64,000 bases of DNA from Hymenobacter glacieicola (GCF_014640315.1 NZ_BMGS01000004.1:186001-250000); one strand, 5' to 3'; shown: positions 7,012-15,874, counted from the stretch's first letter. Translations and numbers: made by a program. The notes: generated by a model from the letters alone, not told the origin.

Positions 7012-8718
7012 CTACTCATGAAAATTCAGGCCGCTGGTGGTGGCTTGAACGTAGCCTTGGCGAATCAGGAAGTCGCCGAAGTGCTCCTGGGGCTGGCGGT
7101 TTTGGGCGTAGTCGGCGAAGAGCGGGGTGAGTTCGGCCACGATGCCGTCTTCGTCCAACATTTCCTTGTAGAGCTTGTTCATCCGCTCCCCGTTGAAAGC
7201 GGCGCCGAGGTAGAGGTTGTAGCGCCCCACCGCGCGGCCCACCAACCCGATTTCCCCGAGGTAGGGCCGGGCGCAGCCGTTGGGGCAGCCCGTCATCCGA
7301 ATCAGAATGTCGTCGTGGGTGAGGTTATACGCGGCCAGTACGGGCTCCAATCTATCAATAAGTTGCGGAATGTAGCGTTCCGCTTCGGCAAAAGCCAGGG
7401 AGCAGGTATTCAGAGCCACGCAGGCCAGCGCCCCGCGCCGCAGCCCCGAAGTGGTGGCCACGGCTACCCCGTACTGGGCCAGAATGGTTTCGATGGTCAG
7501 CCGGTCTTCGGGCGCGACGTTAGCCAGCACCAGGTTCTGGTTGCCGGTCAGGCGGAAGTCGCCGCGGTGGAAGGCCGCTATTTCGCGCAGGGCGGTTTTG
7601 AGCTGGCTGCCGGGGCGGTCGGCCACGCGGCCGCCTTCCACGAACAGGGTCAGGTGGTGGGCACCATCGGGGCTCTGGCTCCAGCCAAAGGCGTCGCCGG
7701 AACTCTTGAACTGGTAGGCCCGCACCGGCTCCAAGGCAAAACCCAGGCGCTTATCCAGTTCGGCCTTGAACACGTCGAGGCCCACCCGGTCCAGGGTGTA
7801 CTTGAGGCGGCTGAACTTGCGGTTTTCACGGTTGCCCCAGTCGCGCTGAATGGTGACTATCTTCTCGCACACGTCCACTACCTTCTCGGCGGGCACAAAC
7901 CCAATCAGGCTGGCCAGGCGGGGGTAGGTGTCGGGCATGCCGAAGGTCATGCCCATGCCGCCACCCACGGCCACGTTAAAGCCCACGAGCTGGCCCCGCT
8001 CCTCAATGGCAATCAGGCCCAGGTCGTTGGCGAAGATGTCGGTGTCGTTGTGGGGCGGAATGGCCAGGGCAATCTTGAACTTGCGGGGCAGGTAAGTGCG
8101 GCCGTAAATCGGCTCGGCGTCTTCCTCGCCCTCATTCGGCGCGCTGCTGAACTTGGATTCGCCGTTGAGCCACAGCTCCCAGTAGGCCGAGGTGCGCGGG
8201 GTGAGGTGGGTGCTGATTTGCTTCGACACCTCGTACACCGCCGCGTGCACCGCCGACTCGTGCGGGTTGGGGTTGCACATCACGTTGCGGTTCACGTCGC
8301 CGCAGCCGGCAATGCTGTCCAGCAGGGCCTCGTTGAACCCCTGGATGGTTTTCTTGAGGTTGCGCTTGAGCACGCCGTGGAGCTGAAAGGCCTGGCGGGT
8401 AGTGAGCTTGAGCGTGCCGTTGCCGTAGTGGTCGGCCAGCGCGTCCATGCGCGTCCACTGGGCTGGGGTCGCAATGCCACCCGGCACCCGCACCCGAATC
8501 ATGAGCGAGTACAGGGGCTCCAGCTTCTGGCGCTTGCGCTCCGAGTCCAGGTCGCGGTCCGTCTGCTGGTAGGAGCCGTGGAATTTAATCAGGTGGGTAT
8601 CGTCGGGGTAGAGGGCGCCGGTGAGGGGGTTCACCAGGCTTTCGGCCAGGGTGCCGCGCAGGTAGTTGCTGGCCTGCTTGACGTGCTCTACTTCGGAAAG
8701 TTTGGGGGTATCAGCCAT
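7012..8718 (-). CDS. cysI: assimilatory sulfite reductase hemoprotein (beta) subunit
   Basis: The 568-residue product is the siroheme and [4Fe-4S] subunit that reduces sulfite to sulfide with six electrons, supplied here by CysJ. The four cluster cysteines are visible as C433/C439 (CVALNTC) and C478/C482 (TGCPNGC), with Cys482 expected to bridge to siroheme iron. The N-terminal substrate and siroheme-binding region contains GNGTLKLTTRQAFQLHGVLK. Length matches the family. The start overlaps nothing: it lies 4 nt after the stop of the DUF2490 gene, so the two are tightly coupled. Siroheme for it would come from CobA and the fused protein immediately downstream. Confidence 0.95.
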   Translation of the reverse strand: MADTPKLSEVEHVKQASNYLRGTLAESLVNPLTGALYPDDTHLIKFHGSYQQTDRDLDSERKRQKLEPLYSLMIRVRVPGGIATPAQWTRMDALADHYGNGTLKLTTRQAFQLHGVLKRNLKKTIQGFNEALLDSIAGCGDVNRNVMCNPNPHESAVHAAVYEVSKQISTHLTPRTSAYWELWLNGESKFSSAPNEGEEDAEPIYGRTYLPRKFKIALAIPPHNDTDIFANDLGLIAIEERGQLVGFNVAVGGGMGMTFGMPDTYPRLASLIGFVPAEKVVDVCEKIVTIQRDWGNRENRKFSRLKYTLDRVGLDVFKAELDKRLGFALEPVRAYQFKSSGDAFGWSQSPDGAHHLTLFVEGGRVADRPGSQLKTALREIAAFHRGDFRLTGNQNLVLANVAPEDRLTIETILAQYGVAVATTSGLRRGALACVALNTCSLAFAEAERYIPQLIDRLEPVLAAYNLTHDDILIRMTGCPNGCARPYLGEIGLVGRAVGRYNLYLGAAFNGERMNKLYKEMLDEDGIVAELTPLFADYAQNRQPQEHFGDFLIRQGYVQATTSGLNFHE

Positions 8719-8722
8719 GAGG

Positions 8723-9496
8723 TTACGGGGCAGAAGTGGGGGTAGTCGGCACCGGCGGCGGGGTCGGCCGCAGGTCGAAGTTGTGGAAGTAAAACACCCG
8801 GATGGTGTGCTGATTGCGGTAAGTGCTACCCGCGGGCAGCTGCTGAAACAGGTGCATGTAGCCCCCGTGCAGCTGGGCGTGCGGGTTCAGTTGATACACC
8901 AGGCCGGCAAACAGCCGGTTCTGGTCGAAGTAATTAAGGCGAATCTCCCGGCCGAAATTCATCATCACTTCGTTGTTGAGCAGAAACTGCAGCCCGCCGG
9001 GCGTAAAGCCCTTGTTGGTCAGGGGCAGAAACAGGGCCGCGTTGTAGCGGGCGCGGTAGTTGAAGTTGAAGTCGTCGGTGCGCTCATTCCCGCCCTGAAT
9101 GGTGCGCCGGAACCGCTCGTCTAGCCGCACCCACTGCATCAGGCGGGCCCGCGGAAACTTGGTAAACCACTGCACCTGCTGCCAGGGCCGGTGCTCCGCC
9201 TGGCTGATGGTGCGGGTGCCTTCGGGAAAGTGGTGCACGTAGGCGTAGCCGGCCGTCAGGCGCACATCATCGGTGAGGTAATACGTCAAGCCTACCCGCG
9301 CCAGGCCCTGGGCAAGGTCCCGCACGTAGTGGTCGTGCAGGCGCAGTTGCAGGTCGGTCCAGGTGCCCCAGCGCGACGAGAAGCGGGTTTGGTTGAACAC
9401 GCCGACCCAGGTTTGCTGCTCGCGCACGTACTGCTTCTGGGTCAGCGCGTGCTGGCTTAGGAGTAGTAGGAAGCCCAGGGAGAGTAACCGTTTCAT
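8723..9496 (-). CDS. DUF2490-family outer-membrane beta-barrel protein
   Basis: The 257-residue protein starts with a signal peptide (MKRLLSLGFLLLLSQHALTQ). It then shows alternating aromatic/polar strand patterns typical of a small beta-barrel, including TWTDLQLRLHDHYVRD and LTYYLTDDVRLTAGYAYVHH, and ends with a Pro/Thr-rich tail. It fits DUF2490, a family of predicted outer-membrane proteins with no known substrate. It sits between the TonB receptor and cysI in the sulfur cluster, with a 4-nt gap to cysI, which suggests a role in envelope passage of a sulfur source; that is inference from context. Confidence 0.75.
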   Translation of the reverse strand: MKRLLSLGFLLLLSQHALTQKQYVREQQTWVGVFNQTRFSSRWGTWTDLQLRLHDHYVRDLAQGLARVGLTYYLTDDVRLTAGYAYVHHFPEGTRTISQAEHRPWQQVQWFTKFPRARLMQWVRLDERFRRTIQGGNERTDDFNFNYRARYNAALFLPLTNKGFTPGGLQFLLNNEVMMNFGREIRLNYFDQNRLFAGLVYQLNPHAQLHGGYMHLFQQLPAGSTYRNQHTIRVFYFHNFDLRPTPPPVPTTPTSAP

Positions 9497-9517
9497 AACA
9501 AGAAGGCTGGTTGTTAG

Positions 9518-9555
9518 AGCTAGCTCCCCTCCTCAGCTGAGGAGGGGAGCTAGCT
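9518..9555. repeat. perfect 38-nt palindrome between TonB receptor and DUF2490 genes
   Basis: The sequence is a perfect 19+19 palindrome centred on CAGCTG, with arms beginning AGCTAGCTCCCC. It would form a very stable hairpin in the mRNA just after the TonB receptor stop. There is no T-run on the minus-strand exit side, so it may be a processing or stability element, or a REP-type unit, rather than a terminator. Confidence 0.8.
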
Positions 9556-9568
9556 TCTAATTCTATTT

Positions 9569-12469
9569 TTAGCGGAGCACCGTGTTATCAAAGGTTAGGG
9601 CCACGTAGTAGAGCCCGCCGATGGTAGGGCCGGCGGCGTACTGGAAGTAGCGGTTGTTGAAGAGGTTGGCCCCGCCCACTTTGATGGTTGATTTCAGGCT
9701 GGGCAGGCGCACGTTCACTTGGGCATCTACCGTCTGGTAGGCGGGCACCCGGCCGTTGGCCAGGGGGCTTTCCCAGGTGAAGGTGCTCTGGTGGCGCCAC
9801 ACCACGTTGAAGCCCACATTGCGCACAATTTCACGGTTGCCGAAGGTCACGTTCGTGACCCAGTGCGGGGTGTTGAAACCGGTCACGAAAATGTCAGCTT
9901 CCTGGTTGTCGGACAGGGCGTTATAGTTCACGTTGCCGCCCAGGGTAAACTTCTGGTAGAAGTTGTAGGTCAGGCCCAGGGTAGAGCCGTAGCTGTGGTA
10001 GTTGTTGCGGGCATTGGTGTACACGCGGTACCGGTCCTGGCGGGCAGCGCGGTTGGTGGCCAGGGCGGCCAGCACGGCCTCATCGGAGCCCACTGGCACC
10101 TGCTGGCCGCTGGCGTTTTTGGGCACGCTCACTTCCACCTGCCCCAGGAAGCCGGAGTAGATGTTGTAGTAGGCATTAGCATCAATCGACAACCGGTTGT
10201 CGAGCAGCACGCTGCGGTAGCCCACCTCGTAGGCGTTGATTTGCTCGGGCTGCTCCGTGGGTAGGTTGCCGACTTGCAGCAGACTGCGGATTTCGGGGCG
10301 CAGGGCCGCTTGCGAAGCTGTGGTGCCGGTGTTGGCGGCCACGTAGGCATTCACGGCCGCGTTAAAGGTGGAAATGGAGGTGAGCGTGTAGGAGTTGTCG
10401 AGGTAGTTGAGGCCCTCGTTCACGCGGGCCAGGCCGCCCACCCGGCGCACGTTGCCGTTGTTGACGAAGGACAAGGCCTCGAACAGGGACGGGAAGCGCC
10501 AGCCGTTCTGGTAGGAAGCCCGGAAGTTGTGCTTGGCCGCCACGGTGTACACGGCCGCCAGGCGCGGGTTCAGCTTGGGGTCAAACTCGGGGTTGTAGTC
10601 GAGGCGAAGGGAGGCGGTGAGCTTCAGGCGGTCCTGGAGCAGCAGCTTGGTGGCCTGCCCGAAACCCCCGATTTTCTGGTAGTACTGGTTGCTGCCGCCG
10701 GGCTGGGTGCGTTCCGAGAGGGGCCGGCTGAAGTCCACGAAATTGTTGCCGTCGGGGATGACCTCGTAGAGGCGGGCATCGGCGCCCACTACCACATCCA
10801 CGAACTTCACCCGCGGGCCCAGGTTCCAGAGGGCGTCGGCGTGGTAGGTGCGGCTGCGCTGGGTGAGGGCGGCCCCGCCGGGAATGGGCGCGCCGGGTAC
10901 GTTCACGCCGCTGTCCCAGTTGTTGGTGCTGGTAATCTGGTTTTTAAGGGCGTCGAAAGTGGCGGTGCCGGGCACGGCGCGGCCGGCATCGGCTGCGGTG
11001 CGGGCTTGGCGCATGGCCTCGGCCAAGGGGGCGCCGGCGCCCAACTGGCGCTGCAGCTCGGTGCGGAACTTGGCGCCCCAGGCCGCATTGGAGCCGTTTT
11101 GCAGGTCCAGGTTTAGGGCCAGCGGGTTGAGGTTGTAGGAGTCGCCGGTGTTTTCCACCAGCAGGTAAGCCCGGGCCGTGAAATCCTGACCCTTCAGCTC
11201 CAGCTTGTGGTTTTGCACCGTCACGCCGTCGAGCTGAATCTTGTTGCCGCGCTGAAACACGCCGTCCATGAGCCCAAACCGGTAGCCGTAGCTCATTTCC
11301 AGCTTATCCGTGAGCTTGTAGTGCAGGCTGGCGTCGGCCTTGATGTTGCGCACGATGGGGTTGGTGAGGTCCCGCTCGTAGTAGCCCGTGCGCCGGATGT
11401 TAAAGGTTTCGTTGCGGCCCTGGTAGGGAATGGTGATGCTCACGTTGCCGGCGTTGTCGTCGCCGTAGCGGTTCCAGAGGTCGGCGGCGGGGTTGTTGGC
11501 CCCGCTCAGCTCCGGGAAGCGCGGGTTAGCCGAGCTCAGGCGCTGCGGGTTCTGGTCGGTTTGGGTATCGGAGAGCCAGTCGGTGCCGCGCAGGTAGCTC
11601 AGGTTTACTTTGTAGGCCCAGCGCTGCGTCGGGCCCAGGGCCTGGGCCCAGCGCACGGCCGTTTCGGTGAGCACGCTCGGGTCCCGGTCCTGGCCATCGA
11701 CGTGGTTGACGCCTACCTTCTGGTACACGCTCAGGCCCCGGTAGCTGAACGGGCTTTTGGTGGCGAGGTTGGCCATGCCGTTGATGGCGTTCATGCCATA
11801 CAAGGCCGAGGCCGCGCCGGGCGTAATTTCCACGCTGGCAATATCCAGCTCCGTGGGCCCGATGGCGTTGCCCAGTGGCACCCCGAGGGTAGCGGCCTGC
11901 ATGTCCACCCCGTCCACGAGCTGCATAAAGCGGAAGTTGTTCGGGATGTTGAAGCCACGGGTGTTGGGCACTTTGAACGTGAGCGAGGAGGTCGTCATCT
12001 GCACGCCCTTCACGTTTTCCAGCGCGTCGTAGAAGCTGGGCGCCGGCGTTTCCTTGATGGCCCGGATGTCGAGCTTCTCGATGGCTACCGGCGAGGTCAG
12101 CCGACTCTCCTCCACCCGCGAGGCCGACACGACCACCTCACTCATCGACACGGCCTTGGACTCCAGCTGCACGGCAATGGGCTGGCTGCCGCTGGCAATT
12201 TCCAGTTCCCGGGCCTCGTAACCTAAAATGTTGAACACGAGCGTAAACGGAAAGCGCAGCTTGGCCTTGAGCGCAAACTGCCCGTTCTGGTCGCTGAGCG
12301 TACCGGCCGAGCCGCCCTTCACGCTGATGCTCACGCCGGGCAGGGGCTGCTGGGTGCCTTTCTCGCGAACGGTCCCGCTCACGGAAATCAGGGCCTCCTG
12401 GGCGTGCAGCGAGGTAGCACTGGCCAGAACAAACGCCGGCAGCAGGAGGGAAGCGTATGCGTGCTTCAT
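9569..12469 (-). CDS. TonB-dependent outer-membrane receptor with carboxypeptidase-like N-terminal domain
   Basis: The 966-residue protein has a signal peptide ending near SLHAQ. A carboxypeptidase-regulatory-like domain follows (about residues 28-108, with GVSISVKGGSAGTLSDQNGQ). Then comes a plug domain (about 120-240, with MSEVVVSASRVEES and SALYGMNAINGMANLAT), and a 22-strand-type barrel to a C-terminal strand. Such receptors take up bulky ligands energised by TonB/ExbBD. The ligand is unknown. Its place in the sulfate-assimilation cluster and a poly-Cys leader ORF in its 5' region suggest a sulfur-containing compound, possibly a sulfonate, sulfate ester or peptide. Start at ATG 12469. Confidence 0.88.
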   Translation of the reverse strand: MKHAYASLLLPAFVLASATSLHAQEALISVSGTVREKGTQQPLPGVSISVKGGSAGTLSDQNGQFALKAKLRFPFTLVFNILGYEARELEIASGSQPIAVQLESKAVSMSEVVVSASRVEESRLTSPVAIEKLDIRAIKETPAPSFYDALENVKGVQMTTSSLTFKVPNTRGFNIPNNFRFMQLVDGVDMQAATLGVPLGNAIGPTELDIASVEITPGAASALYGMNAINGMANLATKSPFSYRGLSVYQKVGVNHVDGQDRDPSVLTETAVRWAQALGPTQRWAYKVNLSYLRGTDWLSDTQTDQNPQRLSSANPRFPELSGANNPAADLWNRYGDDNAGNVSITIPYQGRNETFNIRRTGYYERDLTNPIVRNIKADASLHYKLTDKLEMSYGYRFGLMDGVFQRGNKIQLDGVTVQNHKLELKGQDFTARAYLLVENTGDSYNLNPLALNLDLQNGSNAAWGAKFRTELQRQLGAGAPLAEAMRQARTAADAGRAVPGTATFDALKNQITSTNNWDSGVNVPGAPIPGGAALTQRSRTYHADALWNLGPRVKFVDVVVGADARLYEVIPDGNNFVDFSRPLSERTQPGGSNQYYQKIGGFGQATKLLLQDRLKLTASLRLDYNPEFDPKLNPRLAAVYTVAAKHNFRASYQNGWRFPSLFEALSFVNNGNVRRVGGLARVNEGLNYLDNSYTLTSISTFNAAVNAYVAANTGTTASQAALRPEIRSLLQVGNLPTEQPEQINAYEVGYRSVLLDNRLSIDANAYYNIYSGFLGQVEVSVPKNASGQQVPVGSDEAVLAALATNRAARQDRYRVYTNARNNYHSYGSTLGLTYNFYQKFTLGGNVNYNALSDNQEADIFVTGFNTPHWVTNVTFGNREIVRNVGFNVVWRHQSTFTWESPLANGRVPAYQTVDAQVNVRLPSLKSTIKVGGANLFNNRYFQYAAGPTIGGLYYVALTFDNTVLR

Positions 12470-12602
12470 TACGAATCAGATGAAGTTCTGGAAAGAAGAG
12501 GAGGTAGGAGCAGGCCTTTTGCCGGGAAAGAACCCGCGGGGATACAGGCCGCGAAAGGCGCCGAAACGGAGCAGCTGCTCGCGTCAGGCCGCGCGGCAGC
12601 AG

Positions 12603-12641
12603 TTACCGGCTACAACAACATCGTCTTGGCAGAAGGCGCAT
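12603..12641 (-). CDS. 12-codon leader peptide with three consecutive cysteines, upstream of the TonB receptor
   Basis: An ATG-initiated ORF encodes MRLLPRRCCCSR and stops with TAA, 133 nt before the TonB receptor start. Its CCC block resembles those of the two SAM-riboswitch leader ORFs in this window, but there is no SAM aptamer here. Downstream are a 12-nt palindrome (12569-12580) and CTGCT/AGCAG pairings that could act as an attenuator. I infer cysteinyl-tRNA-sensitive control of the receptor. It is too short to be judged on coding statistics, and chance remains possible. Confidence 0.5.
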   Translation of the reverse strand: MRLLPRRCCCSR

Positions 12642-12744
12642 CAGCGGAGTAGTGAGGAAGGGTATTTAGAGTGGATTCTGGTCGTCGTGCAGAGGCGCAG
12701 CCGAAGCATCTCGCGTGCTGATGGCTGCTAACCTCCTCGTTCAC

Positions 12745-12770
12745 TAGCCCAGGGTTGAAACCCTGGGCTA
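12745..12770. repeat. 26-nt palindrome, family C (TAGCCCAGGGTT)
   Basis: TAGCCCAGGGTT pairs perfectly with AACCCTGGGCTA around a 2-nt loop. It lies in the intergenic region between cysJ and the TonB receptor, next to a family B repeat, and has the look of a dispersed extragenic palindrome. Confidence 0.75.
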
Positions 12771-12793
12771 TGGAGCGGTTCTCGTTGGACGGC

Positions 12794-12889
12794 TGTAGAG
12801 ACGCGACACTTCGCGTCTCCTCGTTGCTGACGGTGTTTAGCTTGAGGTTGTCGTTCAGGCGCCGAGACGCGAAGTGTCGCGTCTCTACA
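12794..12889. repeat. REP-like paired palindrome, family B (copy 1)
   Basis: Two inverted copies of a unit that is itself palindromic (GAGACGCGACACTTCGCGTCTC and its complement-type partner) lie at 12794-12819 and 12864-12889, separated by 44 nt. A second copy of the same element is at 15708-15817. This paired-unit arrangement is typical of REP/BIME elements mobilised by REP-associated transposases elsewhere in a genome. Confidence 0.85.
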
Positions 12890-12921
12890 TCGTTCTGGCC
12901 TCAGCTTACAAGGGTTCCGCT

Positions 12922-14784
12922 TTAGTACACGTCCTCTAGGTAGCGGCGGGATTTGCGGAGCTGCTTGAGGTAGTCGGCGGCGTAGGCTTCGCCCTGGCCG
13001 CTTTCCTGAGCAATGACGGTTAGGAGGGCACGCTGCACGTCGGCGGCCATGCGGTTCTTGTCGCCGCAGACGTAGAAATGGGCGCCGTTTTCGAGCTGGT
13101 CGTAGAGGCGGCGGCTTTGCTCCAGCAAGCGGTGCTGAATGTAGAGTTTCGCTTCCTGGTCGCGGGAGAAAGCCACGTCGAGGCGGTGGAGGGTGCCGCG
13201 CTTGAGGTGCTGCTGCCACTCGGTCTGGTAGAGGAAGTCGGTGGTAAAGTGGGGGTTGCCGAACACCAGCCAATTCTGGCCCGCAGCGCCAGTTTCGGCC
13301 CGCTCCTCCACGAAGGCCCGGAACGGCGCCACGCCTGTGCCCGCGCCTACCATAATAATATCGGTGCTCGGGTCCTGGGGCAGCTTGAAGTACTCGTTGC
13401 GGTCCACCCACACCCGGGCCGTGTCGCCGATGAGCAGGTGGTCGGCCTGGAAGCTGGAGCAAGCGCCGTGCTTATGGCGGCCGTTGCTCTGGTAGCGCAC
13501 CGCGCCCACCGTGAGGTGCACTTCCTCAGCGTGAGCCAGCAGGGAAGAGGCAATGGAATAGGCCCGGGCCGGCAGGGGCCGCAGCACCGCCGCCAGCTGC
13601 TGCCCCGACAGCTCCACCGGGAACTCCTGGAGCAAATCGGCCACGTCGCGGCCGTAGAGGTAGGCGGGCAGCGCGGCCTTATCGGTCAGGATTTCGCGCA
13701 GCTGGGGGTAGTGTGGGGCCAGGGCGGCGTAGCGCTCCAGCACGTCGCGGGTCACGACGGAGAGTTCCAGTCGCTCCGTTAGCACCGTGGTCAGGTCCAG
13801 CTCCGAGCTTTCCAGGCGCACGGGGGCGGCAGCGTCCAGGCGGGCGGCATCCAGCACTTCCTGCACCAGGCCGGGGCGGTTGTGGGGCTGCACCATCAGG
13901 GCGTCGCCGGGTTCATACTCGATGCCGGAGCCGGCCAGGGAGAACTCCAGGTGGTAGGTTTCCTTGGTGGAGCCGCGGCCGTTAAGCTGAATCTTTTCCA
14001 GCAGCTCAGCCTCGAAGGGGTTGCGGCTGGTGTACTCGACTGGCTCTTCCAGCTCCACTGCCGCGCCGCCTGCCAGGGCCGGCAGGGCAGTTGCTTTTAC
14101 GTGCGCCGCCGCCGAGGTAGCGGCTACCGGCGCCGCTACCGGCGGCCCCGATTCGGCAATCAGCTCCAACACCTGCCCGGCCCAGCGGTGGGCTTCGGCT
14201 TCAAATTCTACGTCGCAATCCACGCGCTCCACGAGGCGCTTGGCGCCCAGCTCGGCTAGGCGCTGGTCGAACTCGAAACCGGTCTGGCAGAACTGCAGGT
14301 AGCTTTTGTCGCCCAGGGCCAGCACGGCGAAACGCAGCTCCGGCAGCTTGGGGGCGCGGGTACTGAGCAAAAACTGGTGCAGCTCTTCGGCGGCAATGGG
14401 CGGGTCGCCTTCCCCCTGGGTGCTCACCACCACCAGCAGTTGCTGCTCGGTTTTGAGGTCCTTGGTGGGGTAGTCGTTCATGTCGCGCACGGTAGCCGCT
14501 AGGCCGCGCTGCCGGGCCGCTTCGGCCACAATGCCGGCGGCTTTCTTGCTGTTGCCGGTCTGGGAGCCGTAGAGAATGGTGAGGCTGGGAGCCGCTGGCG
14601 CCGCGGCGGTGGCGGGCGCGGCGGCCGTAACCAGGGTGCTGGCGGCAGCACCCGTATCGGCGCCTACCCGACCGTAGAGGTAGCCGCTCAGCCAGAGCAG
14701 TTGCCGGTCAGAAAGCCCCGCCGTCAGCTGCTGGAGCGTGGCTTCATCAAAGCCAATGGGTAGGGTACTGGAAGAGGAAGACAT
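12922..14784 (-). CDS. cysJ: sulfite reductase [NADPH] flavoprotein (alpha) subunit
   Basis: The 620-residue product carries electrons from NADPH through FAD and FMN to CysI. The flavodoxin domain begins at about residue 69 with LYGSQTGNSKKAAG. The FAD-binding part contains RAYSIASS, and the NADPH-binding part contains MVGAGTGVAPFRAFVEER followed by FYVCGDK. The C-terminus ends in the family's SRRYLEDVY, with its aromatic terminal residue. An Ala-rich linker of about 20 residues precedes the flavodoxin domain. ATG at 14784 gives a family-like start; the longer frame to 14922 overlaps cobA. It lies 47 nt after cobA, in the same operon. Confidence 0.93.
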   Translation of the reverse strand: MSSSSSTLPIGFDEATLQQLTAGLSDRQLLWLSGYLYGRVGADTGAAASTLVTAAAPATAAAPAAPSLTILYGSQTGNSKKAAGIVAEAARQRGLAATVRDMNDYPTKDLKTEQQLLVVVSTQGEGDPPIAAEELHQFLLSTRAPKLPELRFAVLALGDKSYLQFCQTGFEFDQRLAELGAKRLVERVDCDVEFEAEAHRWAGQVLELIAESGPPVAAPVAATSAAAHVKATALPALAGGAAVELEEPVEYTSRNPFEAELLEKIQLNGRGSTKETYHLEFSLAGSGIEYEPGDALMVQPHNRPGLVQEVLDAARLDAAAPVRLESSELDLTTVLTERLELSVVTRDVLERYAALAPHYPQLREILTDKAALPAYLYGRDVADLLQEFPVELSGQQLAAVLRPLPARAYSIASSLLAHAEEVHLTVGAVRYQSNGRHKHGACSSFQADHLLIGDTARVWVDRNEYFKLPQDPSTDIIMVGAGTGVAPFRAFVEERAETGAAGQNWLVFGNPHFTTDFLYQTEWQQHLKRGTLHRLDVAFSRDQEAKLYIQHRLLEQSRRLYDQLENGAHFYVCGDKNRMAADVQRALLTVIAQESGQGEAYAADYLKQLRKSRRYLEDVY

Positions 14785-14831
14785 GAGAGAAATTCTGGCG
14801 GTGAAAAGCGCGAGGCTGAACAGAGGAGCAA

Positions 14832-15635
14832 TCAGGCTACCTTGGCGTAGGAGGCCGGGGGAGCAACCGCAAAAGCGGCGGGCGGCAGGGTGGCCGCCAA
14901 ACTGGCGGTAGTGGCAAGGCACGTCACCTCGCCAATGATGATGATGGCCGGGGCGCCGATGCCCGCTGCCGCGGCCAGGGCCGGTAGCGCCGCCACCGGA
15001 CCCGTTACCAGCTGGGCGTGCGGTAGGGTCCCGTTCTGCACGATGGCCGCCGGCGTATCGGCCTGCCCGTGCCGGCTGAACACGGCCACGATATTTTCCA
15101 GCTCGCCCAGGCCCATGAGTATCACGGTGGTAGCCCGGGAGCAGGCCGCCTCCACCACGCTACCCGACAGCTCGCCGGTGGCCGTGGTGGCCGTAATGAT
15201 GCGGAATCCTTCGCTCAGCCCGCGGTGCGTCACCGGAATGCCCACGCTGCCCGCCGCCGCCACCGCACTGCTGATGCCGGGCACGTAGTCGGTGGCCAGC
15301 CCGTGGGCCTCGGCGTACAGCATTTCCTCCCGGCCCCGCCCAAACACGAACGGGTCGCCGCCTTTTAGCCGCACCACGTGCCCGTAGCGGTGGGCGTACT
15401 CCACAATCAGGGCATTGATTTCGTCCTGCCCGTAGCTGCGCATGCCCCGGCGCTTGCCCACCGGCACGGTTACGGCATCGGGGCGGGCGTGCTGGAGCAG
15501 GGCGTGGTTGGCCAGGGCATCATACAGAATGACGTCGGCCTCGGCCAGCACCCGCGCCCCCTTGAGCGTGAGCAGCTCCGGGTCGCCGGGACCAGCCCCG
15601 AGGACCGTAAGACGAGGCAATTTGGTTATGGGCAT
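14832..15635 (-). CDS. cobA: uroporphyrinogen-III C-methyltransferase
   Basis: The 267-residue enzyme uses two SAM molecules to methylate uroporphyrinogen III to precorrin-2, the first step toward siroheme. Visible signatures are the N-terminal VLGAGPGDPELLTLKG, the RLKGGDPFVFGRGREE segment and YVPGISSAVAAAGSVGIPVT, all typical of SUMT enzymes. The next two steps (oxidation and iron insertion) would be supplied by the CysG-like half of the fusion protein encoded at 5317-6825. Start ATG 15635 is chosen over an upstream extension that runs into a repeat. A short Ala-rich C-terminal tail extends beyond the usual end. Confidence 0.93.
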   Translation of the reverse strand: MPITKLPRLTVLGAGPGDPELLTLKGARVLAEADVILYDALANHALLQHARPDAVTVPVGKRRGMRSYGQDEINALIVEYAHRYGHVVRLKGGDPFVFGRGREEMLYAEAHGLATDYVPGISSAVAAAGSVGIPVTHRGLSEGFRIITATTATGELSGSVVEAACSRATTVILMGLGELENIVAVFSRHGQADTPAAIVQNGTLPHAQLVTGPVAALPALAAAAGIGAPAIIIIGEVTCLATTASLAATLPPAAFAVAPPASYAKVA

Positions 15636-15707
15636 GGGGGTAGGGGAATTAGTTGTCAGAGGAGCAGAGTATCTTGCTTGGGCTCCCTGGGCTTCTCCGG
15701 GAAGAGG

Positions 15708-15817
15708 AACGATGTAGAGACGTGACACTTCGCGTCTCCCGCATGCTGATGTTGTTTATACTGCGCGACCTGCGTTGTTCTGACGGGAGACGCGAAGTGT
15801 CGCGTCTCTACATCGTT
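15708..15817. repeat. REP-like paired palindrome, family B (copy 2)
   Basis: AACGATGTAGAGACG at 15708 and the inverse ending CTACATCGTT at 15817 flank a 50-nt centre. The units match those at 12794-12889 closely. It sits in the cysN-cobA intergenic region within the sulfur operon. Confidence 0.85.
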
Positions 15818-15874
15818 CTACTAGCAGCTCGTGAGATGCTTCCTGCGTCAGCCTGACGTTCGACTACCGTCGCA

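Noticed and set aside
7018..8745. A 575-codon open frame antisense to cysI
   Set aside because: It is a shadow of the GC-rich cysI frame, low in complexity and without domain character; the cysI protein has all expected motifs.
12594..12641. Possible SAM or other riboswitch before the TonB receptor
   Set aside because: None of the S-box core blocks occur there; only the short poly-Cys ORF and simple palindromes are present.
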